Shown: positions 56,901 to 64,000 of the stretch, piece after piece
How positions within the stretch are numbered: position 1 is the first letter of the stretch
Layout of the letters: every line of letters starts with the position of its first letter
Made by a program: the position numbers and the translations under genes
Notes under the pieces: generated by a model
What the model was told of the DNA's origin: nothing
What the model saw: only the letters and a program-made list of their open reading frames with translations
Database searches by the model: none
Assembly (NCBI GenBank): GCA_963969365.1
Contig: OZ017748.1
Location: forward strand, 868,001-932,000
Direction of reading: 5' to 3'
DNA: 64,000 nucleotides
Source: Asterochloris sp. CNOR1
Lineage: Eukaryota > Chlorophyta > Trebouxiophyceae > Trebouxiales > Trebouxiaceae

Positions 56901-57511
56901 TCAAGACAGGCAGCTGTGCACAGCGTGTGTGTTATTTCAGAGGTGGCAGCCAACCGCTCTGTCAGGACCTCCACTGCTTTGCGTTCTAGGCTCCAGACAA
57001 GGCCAGGGCTGCCATGATGCAAGTGCCTGATGTGAAGTGGTGCGGCGGTAGTCAGCAACACTGTCAGGCAGTGGCTTGCTGCCTCTCACCGCTGATATTC
57101 TCACTCAGAAGCATGAGCCTCTTCTGGGGGTGCTCAGAGTCCTCCACAATGCAGCGCATCTTGGGCCTGTCAAATGTGAACCTGCACAGTTCAGCACATT
57201 TGTCGTCAGCAAAAGGAAGTGCTTTGATGTCTTGGTGGCGACAGGCAGGCTCACCCCCGAAATTGCTGCATTAGCTGGTGACATTGCTGCTTGTCCAGCA
57301 GCAGGGCCTTGAGGTGCAGCGTCTCATCAAATGCTGCCCTGTCCAATGTACTGCTGATACGAACTGCCTGCACGGACATTGGCTGCCGCCTGGCAGGAGG
57401 AGGCAGGGGCCTGCCTCCCGAGACCAGGCCTGCGGTTAGTTTGTGAGGGTAATTGCCTGGGCCAAGGCTGCTAAAGCAAGCACAGGTCCAGGTGCTGCGT
57501 CTTAGGAGCAT
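53959..57511 (-). CDS. TRM5: tRNA (guanine37-N1)-methyltransferase
   Basis: Class I SAM methyltransferase making m1G37 next to the anticodon, which prevents frameshifting. Nine phase-checked exons: 57255-57511, 57090-57181, 56747-56862, 56067-56222, 55716-55832, 55053-55184, 54579-54789, 54245-54472, 53959-54158; 502 aa. Markers: [76 protein letters not shown] (SAM site), [16 protein letters not shown] (catalytic NLNP-type loop) and [16 protein letters not shown] 46-residue Arg/Ser/Pro-rich extension precedes a second in-frame ATG ([10 protein letters not shown]), fitting dual cytosol/nucleus and mitochondrial forms. Intron 7 appears to use a GC donor (AAG before GCAAGT at 54578). An Ala/Ser/Gln-rich insert sits around that join. 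Confidence 0.95.
54955..55085 (-). repeat. Decayed copy of TRM5 exon 6 end
   Basis: The exon end reads VPAAQKGCQ then donor at 55052. About 87 bp further into the intron the same strand reads [13 protein letters not shown] (54955-55000). Confidence 0.8.
55485..55622. repeat. 67-bp near-perfect tandem duplication in a TRM5 intron
   Basis: Two adjacent 67-bp units starting at 55485 and 55552 differ by about one base (GCCCAGCAG against GCCCAACAG). The near identity means it is recent. It lies between exon 6 (55184) and exon 5 (55716). Confidence 0.93.
56200..56510 (-). repeat. Three decayed copies of the TRM5 exon 4 acceptor and exon start
   Basis: On the plus strand the exon start and acceptor read CCTGGCAGCGCCTTCTGCAGG (56209-56229). 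Related blocks lie at about 56340-56375, 56415-56450 and 56473-56500. The last keeps CTGGCAGCGCCTTCTGCAGG unchanged. Confidence 0.85.
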
Positions 57512-57635
57512 CCGGGGCTCTCAAAATAGAAAATGATGGCTGACCTTTTTGAAGGCCATGAGACGTGCCTCATAGCATGCGCAGCATCTAGTTTCCGTCA
57601 TCTCGTTGTTAGTCCCCTGGATACTAGAGAGCAAG
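57512..57635. promoter_or_regulatory. Shared divergent promoter region, TRM5 and XRCC4-like
   Basis: Only 124 bp lie between the TRM5 ATG (57511, minus) and the next ATG (57636, plus), the tightest divergent pair here. Confidence 0.5.
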
Positions 57636-60481
57636 ATGGCCATTTCCATCGAGAATAGCTGCAGGAGCTTCAAGGACAGGGACAGCCAGCAACAGTACTA
57701 CATGCGGGTCAATTTCAGGGGAGACTCAGCGGCAAAGGACTTTGAAAGCACAGCAGACTTCACTGTGCAACTCACAGATGTTGAGAGTGCTTGGCAGGCA
57801 GGCAGGTGCCTGCTGTTGTTCTGCACTAACCCACAGTCCACCTGACAATGCGGTGCACTTCAGCTCAGAAGGATGTTGCCTGACGAACTTGTTGCTCGGC
57901 TGCAGATGTGCAGCGGCCGCCTGGTCAGCCAGAGGAGTACAAATGGATGCAGCATGCCATGACCTGTCTGGCAGGCCCTGCAAACCAGGAGCATGCCTAC
58001 AGCTTTGATGCAGACACGGTGGGCCCTCTATGATGCTTTTACGCCTGATCACCTTGCACCAGCATGCTTCAGATCTGCTGGCATATCAAGATCTGAGGCA
58101 GAACTGCTGCTGGTGCTTGTACTTGGATTGTGCCCATCCTGCACTAAATGCCTGCAGTCCCAGATGTGCAGGGCATGCTGCAGTGGCACTTTCCCACAGC
58201 CAAGACCCGGCGCAAGCAGTCAGCCCAGCTCAAGCCTGTGAAGCCTGCCACCAAGTTGATCAGGGAAATGCTGGATGCTGTGCTGTGTAACCAGGATAGG
58301 CTGCAGGCAAGCTGGCCCTCTGCTATGCATACAATAGCGGCATCACAAGCAGCCGCATTGGCCGTTGCCAAAGGGCTCACTCAAATGGCCAAAACGCATG
58401 GGCTCAGCACACTTCAAATTGCTGCACAGGCAAGATGTCGTGGCATAGCAGGCGTTTTAGTGCAGACAGGCCTGCATCTGCAAATTTTGCAGCACAAATG
58501 CCATGCAATGAGTTTATAGGGGGGTGCAACCCTGCAGGGCTGCACACAGAGGCCCATCTCTGCGCTTGCTAAAGCACGACTGCCTGCTTGGTATGGGGTC
58601 ACCACCCTGTAGGGTTGTAACACAGCCAGCGCACACCCGCTGCTGGCGCAAGACGCTTTGCTTGCCCCGCAGGCTTCAATGGAGACCCTCCAAGGCAACG
58701 TGGAGGCTGCTAGAGAGGAAGCCAACAGAGCTCAGGGCAGTGTGCAGAGATACCTTGACAATGATGAGCAGCGACTGAAGGCGCTGTACATCAAGGCAAG
58801 CTACCCCATCTGACTGCAGGCTTCTGTCAGCCAACCTCCAGGTGCTAGACTCTTGGGTGCTCACCTGGGCGGCATGATGCAGTGCTTCAGGCAGCTTGTG
58901 GGATCCCTGGCCGGGCCAGCAGGCTGTGCTGTGGTTGCACAGCAACGATGAGCAGTGACTCCAGGAGCTACGCATCAAGGTGCAGATGGCAGCTGGGCTG
59001 CAGTTCAGTTCATGGAGGATGTAATGCCCGTTGCGCATTGCTGAAGCAGGCTATCTGTGGTGACCTGGGTTCAGCTCAGGTGACTGTGCAGTGGCTGCTC
59101 GTGCAGTGTCAGAGAGTGCTTTGCAGCCCACACGACAATGCAGTGTCTGCTCACGAAGCGCTGGAAGGATGGTGTCTTTGCAAACTGAAAGCGAAGTGCA
59201 GATGTGTGCTCCTGCAGCTCAGCGACGCCCGCCTGCCATCAAAGCCCTTCGAGCAGAGAATCCTGGCACCCCTGCAGCTCTTTCATAACGAAATGCTGAA
59301 AGCAATGCCTGTCTGCACTTCTGCAGACAGCAATGTCTTTGTGAAACAGCAGCACTTGCTCAGAGCAGTATGTACCTGTGTCCCTGCAGTACTCTGATGT
59401 GCTGCTGGAGAATAACGATGACAAGGCTGCCCTCAAGAGTGACAATGCTGCCCTCAAGAGGGAGCTGAACGATGTCACACGGGAGCTGAACCAGCTGAGG
59501 GCTGCAGGAGATCATATGGTGAGTCAGTCTGGCCCCCGCTTGACGTGCACTCTGCGCTCATAATCATGAACTCACGTAAGGCAAGCATTCCATTGCACAT
59601 CTGCAGTTGGAGACGGCAGCTTGCTACATCTCCTCTTCTGCCTGGAGCCCAGGGGCTCTGACTGGGGTGTTCTGGTCCACGCACATAATTGGGAAACTAC
59701 AGCAGCAGAAGAGATCCCTGCAAACCCAGAACAGAGAGGGCTGTGCTAGGCCCAGAGCTGATACTTGTACTCTACAGATACTGCGTTTTTGATTTGTGCA
59801 GGCAGCAGCAAGTCCAGTGGGTAGACATCCTGAGGACGAAGATGGGAGTGTCTATGATGCTTATGATGTAGAGACAGACCCTGGCACTGACAACGAGCGG
59901 CAGGAAGTCACAGCAGAGCCTGCAGGTGCCTGGACCATGCTCCTGCAGTCATATTGACCTCTTCTGACCAACCGACAGCATGACATGCTTTTTGGCAACC
60001 TTTCCTGGTGCTTTGTTGCATAACCAAAGAGAAGTGGCTTGTCAGATCCTGCGCACAATGTCTGCCTCAGTGACTGTTGACGCTGAGCAGGTAGCCCTGG
60101 ATCATTTGCTGTCCTGCAGTTGGCAATCAGAGTTGATGCCCTGTTTGCAGATGAGGATGTTGACATGCAGCCAGCCGCAGAGGAGCTTGGCTCAGCAGGT
60201 GGGGCTCATGCAGGCCTGCCCGCCATCAACACACCAATCAGAGCTAACGAACAGCATACTTCTGCTTCTGCAGACACCTTTCTCACGGCAGAGACGCAGA
60301 ACTTCTCTGCTGAGCAGCAGGAGCAGCTTACAAAGCAGGCACAGCTACTCAGGCCGCCTCTTAGTCAGTCTCAGCCTCAATCTCCCAGCATGGCTCAGCC
60401 TCTACCAGCCAGTCAGCCTCTGATCCCTAGTCCAGGAGCATTGCTATCAAGAGAACCTCCCAGAGTGAGAAGGAGGCGATG
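57636..60481 (+). CDS. XRCC4: XRCC4-like DNA ligase IV partner (non-homologous end joining)
   Basis: XRCC4 scaffolds DNA ligase IV at double-strand breaks. Exons: 57636-57801, 57906-58018, 58172-58306, 58673-58795, 59390-59518, 59802-59925 and a last block about 60120-60481; joins after 59518 are unsettled. Head domain: YYMRVNFRGDSAAKDFEST, FTVQLTDVESAWQ (family LTDGxxAW), then EEYKWMQHAMTCLAGPANQE, HAYSFDADT and MLQWHFPTA. A long helix follows (MLDAVLCNQDRLQ, NVEAAREEANRAQGSVQRYL, LLENNDDKAALKSDNAALKR), the expected coiled-coil stalk, then an acidic segment (GRHPEDEDGSVYDAYD) and a Gln/Pro/Ser-rich tail ending RVRRRR. Introns 1, 3 and 4 are best closed with GC donors (57802, 58307, 58796). 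Similarity is weak, as usual for this fast-evolving family. Confidence 0.62.
58500..58665. repeat. About 77-bp diverged tandem duplication in XRCC4-like intron 3
   Basis: ACCCTGCAGGGCTG at about 58529 is matched by ACCCTGTAGGGTTG at about 58605, with similar flanks (ACACAG and GCGC blocks). Confidence 0.6.
58755..58990 (+). repeat. Decayed copy of XRCC4-like exon 4 end with a GT donor
   Basis: The exon end reads DNDEQRLKALYIK then GCAAGC (58796). About 185 bp downstream the intron reads NDEQ, TGA, LQELRIK then GTGCAG (58945-58990). Confidence 0.85.
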
Positions 60482-60696
60482 AGGAGCTTCAGTGTCAATC
60501 AATAGCTAGGGGCATGTGTTGCGTAGACATTCATGAAATGGGCCTGGATCCAGAGGTGTCTCAAACAAGCTAAGCTGGTGCAGCTGACGAATATCAACTC
60601 ACTGCACAACTCACATCACAGTGAGCCAGCATGGCGGGACAAAGTGCGGGCTGAGCACTTGCTGTAGCGAGAGGACAGCGGCCCTGCTGACAATGC
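60482..60696. other. Convergent 3' ends of XRCC4-like gene and phosphorylase
   Basis: 215 bp between two stop codons on opposite strands. No TGTAA is obvious; nothing else is seen. Confidence 0.5.
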
Positions 60697-63494
60697 TTAG
60701 TTGGGCACTGGGACGGGTTTGACATCCCAGATGTCCTTTGCATACTCATAGATGGTGCGGTCGGAGGAGAACTTGCCACTGCCAGCTGTGTACAGGATAC
60801 TGCGACGGGTCCAGGCGTCCTGATCCTTGTAAACCTGCAGCAAGGGTGGAACTGGGCAACTTCTGGGCTTCCGGCAGTTCACTGTGAGATGCAGGGCTGC
60901 CCAAAGTATACTGATGCACATTTGCCAAAGCGCAGAACCCAGCAAGCAGTGCTGCAACAGCAATTGCGCCAGTAGCAGGTGTTCCTTGCCACTCTCACAA
61001 ATTGCCCAAGCATGCCATCCTGTGAAAGCATCTGCACCCCTTGACTCACCGCGTCCACCTCGTCCTGCGCCTTCATGTAGGTCGCAAAGTCGTTAGCGAC
61101 CAGGAACCAGTCATTCCCCTTAGTCATGTCATTCACATTGTCCACCAGGTCCTGGAAGTACTTGCCATCGCCGAAGGTGCCGCTGGTGATGCTGCAGGGC
61201 AAGGTGGGGGAAGTCTCAGGGTACATGAGCTGTTCTGTCTCGTTCTACAAACAGGTCAGGATCAGTTCAGGGGGGGTACAGCAGACACCGTGACGTGTGC
61301 TGCTGCACAATGCTTGCCCTGAGTGCACTAGCACCCAAATTGCCGCTGATGATGCTGCAAGGAGGGTGGACGAGCCGATTCAGGGCTTGGCCTGCATCTG
61401 CTGCATGGCGAGATGCTGGATGCAGCAGGGCAGGGCGGCACAGTGCTTGGCTTGCATCTGCTGCATGTCAGGGTGCCGGATGCACCAGGGCAGGGCATCA
61501 AGCCACACAGCCAGTCGTAACACATGGGGCAGCCTGCCAGGAAGCGCAGCCACAAGTACTACAGTCTCCTTGAGTGACGCTCTGGAATCTGGCATGTGTA
61601 CACTTGCCGCAGGGGCTTCAGAGGGTGCGGCATTGCTGGCAGCCAGGCATGCAGACAAGCTGGAGAGCTACTCACGCTTTCATGACCCGGGTCCACCGGG
61701 GGTCATAGTCCTTGAAGTTCTTGCGCTCCTCACGCAGGCGGGGCACATCCTGCAGCCGCAGCGGGGCTGAGCTGAGGCAGTCCCCTTGGATGAACGTCAG
61801 GCAGCACTAAGTCTGGCAGTGACAATACACAACAGGAGTGCTCATGGCAGCGTGCCTGTCTGCACGGCTGCCTCCAGTGCATGGCATTGAGCAACGTGAA
61901 CAGTGCGATCTTACCCAAGAGCTGAAGCTGCTACTGCCAGCACCGTTGGCAACAAATGCAGCGGTGGTGCTCACCACGTCGGAGATGATGAAGATGCTCT
62001 CAGCAGGCCGAGCCAATGCACATGGCATTGCTGCTAGGTGGCCTAAACCAGGGTGTGCACAGGTCTCACCTCCATGTCTGCCTCCACACAGACAGTTTCT
62101 CTGTCGAGAGCTGCCCATGCCCAAGCAACAGCATAGTGTCGCACAAGCAGTCACCTGTGCGTCCACGCCGAAGATGAACAAGTTCTCCTTGCCAGTCTCC
62201 TCGGCGATCTCAATGTTGGCGCCGTCCATGGTGCCAATGATGAGGCACCCGTTCATCTGGAACTTCATGTTGGAGGTCCCCGAGGCCTCTGTGCCGGCTG
62301 TGGAGATGTGCTGGGACAGCTCTGCGCCAGGGATGATGTACTCTGCCAGTGACACATTGTAGTCTGGCATGAACACCACCTGCAGGCGTGATGGAGGCAC
62401 AAGCTGAGGCAGCCCTGCAGGGAGGGGATGCTTCGACTGCCAGGAACACATTGGACTCTGGCATGCGCATCACCCGCAGGCAGATAGGACTTGAGCTGTG
62501 GCAGCTCTACAGGACAGGGAGAAGCACCCTGGCCAAGACGTGCTTGGCAATCAGCAGGACAGGTGGCCAGCCGCACTCATGAAGCAGCCAGGCGGCATTG
62601 TAGCAGCAGCACACAGGCCACGCTAGCTCCACTGTGAGAGGACGGCTCAGGGAGGCTGGTGGCTTGGAGGCAGCACAGCTCAGCCATGCAGCAGCGCCAA
62701 TGCATTCAACAGCACAGCGTCTGCAGATGACAACAGGAGCAAAGCTTGCAAGAGTCAGGGTGGTTTGACAAGTTGGTAAGGATTCAGATAGTGCTGGCCT
62801 TGCGCAAGCTAGACTGGGTTGACCCACACCTTGAGCAAGTCACCAACATCAGGGTCATTGTTGACCGTCTCCCCCACGGCCGTGATCAGGCGAATAATCT
62901 TCTTGGCCATGTAATAGGCTGATGCAGCCTTGCCACCAAAGATGCACACACGGGGCTGCACCTGCAGGCCAGAGCAAGCGGGCTGTGCTGGAGCAGCTAG
63001 CACTGAGAGGGATGTTGTGTCCAAGTAAGTTCCTCTGAGAGGCTCTTGTGCGCAGGCTGCCTTGCTTGGAGGATGTGCGCATGGGAGCTACTGGGGACGG
63101 GTTAGCATGAGATGCCCTGTGGCGTCTGCACTAGGGACTGCAGGTGGAGCATCTTGACTGCCTCAAGCAGGGATCCCCACAGATGCCTGTTGTGCGGTGT
63201 CTGCACAATGGTGCAGACCCCAAGCTTGCATCCTTGCACACATAGAGACCAATCTTGCAGACTACTGCACCTTGTGCCCTCTGTCCTCAAGTGTAATCAT
63301 GATCCCAGGGCAGCATCCCCACGGAACATCAACAGGGGTAGAGTGCCCACTTTGCTGCTTACCTTCTTGCGCTCCTCTGGGCTCATGTTCTTGATCTCCA
63401 GGTAGCGGTGGATGATGGAGAAGAGGTTGAGGTGCTGCCGCTTGTACTCATGAATGCGCTTGATCTGGATGTCGTACAGGGCATTGGTGCTGAC
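60697..63494 (-). CDS. PHO: Alpha-glucan (starch/glycogen) phosphorylase, C-terminal exons, cut by window edge
   Basis: PLP enzyme that releases glucose 1-phosphate from alpha-1,4-glucans. Visible phase-checked exons: 63363-63494, 62830-62961, 62155-62379, 61676-61749, 61050-61191, 60697-60834. In order: [92 protein letters not shown] (the Lys binds PLP), [56 protein letters not shown] and the end VKPVPVPN. About 250 residues, the C-terminal part of a roughly 850-residue family; the rest lies off the right edge. Plastid or cytosolic form cannot be told without the N-terminus. Confidence 0.95.
61340..61510. repeat. 60-bp tandem duplication plus acceptor echo in a phosphorylase intron
   Basis: TTGGCCTGCATCTGCTGCATG at 61387 recurs as TTGGCTTGCATCTGCTGCATG at 61447 with related flanks. 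Just left, about 61340-61370, TTGCCGCTGATGATGCTGCAA echoes the exon edge at 61180-61200 (GTGCCGCTGGTGATGCTGCAG). Confidence 0.8.
62340..62490 (-). repeat. Decayed copy of phosphorylase exon start and acceptor
   Basis: The exon starts [16 protein letters not shown] at 62379. Upstream in the intron, about 62427-62490, the same strand reads CCTGCGG, then [16 protein letters not shown]. Confidence 0.88.
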
Positions 63495-63880
63495 CTGCAC
63501 GCCTGTCACCTCCTGCAGGAGCGCCGGTGCAGCACTCAGGGCAGATCATGCACTTATCCACTTGTGGCTGGTGACCTGCAGCTGATCACCTGCACGCCTG
63601 TCACCTCCTGCAGGGGTGCCAGGGCAGCACTTAGGGTGAAACATGCACTCATCTACTTGTGGCCTGCAGCTCATCACCTACACGCCTGTCACCTGCAGGG
63701 TAATGGGCCCAGTTGCCAGAACAGACCTTGGACGCAGGGCATAGGGACCTGTGACCTGAAGCTGAGGAGGTGCATGCCTGTCACCTCCTGCAGCAGTGGA
63801 GTGCCCAGGGCAGGATCTACAGAAAGTGGTGAGATGACCTGTAGCTGATCCCCTGCATGCCTGATCCCCCACCATCAGGA
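63490..63880. repeat. Array of four to five copies around the phosphorylase 3' splice site
   Basis: The block ACGCCTGTCACCTCCTGCAGG, next to the working acceptor at 63495, recurs with changes at about 63594, 63683, 63774 and 63857. Spacing is about 85 to 95 bp, with shared interior words (GGGCAGCAC, CACTTGTGGC, GACCTG). Confidence 0.88.
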
Positions 63881-64000
63881 CATGCTGTGAGCACAGAGAG
63901 GACTTGCAGATTTGGATGCGCATATGGGCTGGACGTCATGTAGGGCACCAGGGCAGACCTTGCGTGTGAAGTGGGTTTGTGACAACAACAAGTGACCAGA
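63881..64000. other. Right edge of window
   Basis: Intron or undetected exon of the phosphorylase gene; no family match could be made in the last 120 bases. Confidence 0.4.

Noticed and set aside
1-64000. Exon-edge copies as cassette or mutually exclusive exons in general
   Set aside because: Several hold stops (transporter copy TAG, XRCC4-like copy TGA), and most copy only one exon edge, so they cannot be whole exons. The SMR case is kept open.
1-64000. Repeat families as mobile introner elements
   Set aside because: The repeats are private to each gene and match that gene's own exons; no common element sequence or terminal repeats recur between genes.

Overview
This window looks like nuclear DNA of a green alga (Chlorophyta, perhaps a trebouxiophyte; class not proven). 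The genes are cut by many short GT-AG introns with strong TGCAG acceptors. The sequence is GC-rich, and the gene set is plant-like: an Rpn10 with three ubiquitin-interacting motifs, topoisomerase VI subunit B, a PPR-SMR protein and a monofunctional PRA isomerase. Two genes have TGTAA downstream of the stop, the usual chlorophyte poly(A) signal. I see no virus, transposon or CRISPR.

Layout, left to right: importin-5 C-terminal exons (+, cut by the window edge); DNL zinc-ribbon mitochondrial chaperone (+); proteasome Rpn10/PSMD4 (-); amino acid transporter (+); ribosome-assembly GTPase LSG1 (-); PPR-SMR protein (+); phosphoribosylanthranilate isomerase (-); cyclin H (-); ribosome biogenesis RRS1 (+); a degenerate MDP1-like HAD protein (-); TOP6B (-); a SnoaL/NTF2-like protein (+); a secreted ABM-like protein (+); tRNA-Asp(GUC) (+); an RsmB/NSUN rRNA methyltransferase (+); a MORN-repeat protein (-); presenilin (+); a DsbA/FrnE-like oxidoreductase (+); tRNA methyltransferase TRM5 (-); an XRCC4-like end-joining factor (+); and glycogen/starch phosphorylase C-terminal exons (-, cut by the edge). 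Most exon joins were checked by hand for reading phase. Joins that could not be closed are flagged.

The genes are housekeeping genes without operon logic, but they are tightly packed. Four divergent pairs share 124 to 235 bp between start codons (PSMD4/transporter, cyclin H/RRS1, MORN/presenilin, TRM5/XRCC4), and LSG1 and the PPR-SMR gene are also divergent.

The most unusual signal lies in the introns. In at least 12 of 20 protein genes an intron carries one or more decayed tandem copies of its own neighbouring exon edge: the last or first 20 to 80 bases of the exon together with the adjoining splice site. I call these exon-edge echoes. The copies still translate into recognisable but stop-broken versions of the exon end. 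Two neighbouring observations may be linked: several introns are best closed with GC-AG borders, and one XRCC4 echo keeps a GT donor where the working exon has GC. The pattern suggests introns here grow, and splice sites shift, by repeated local duplication across exon-intron borders. I do not recognise this as a described system.
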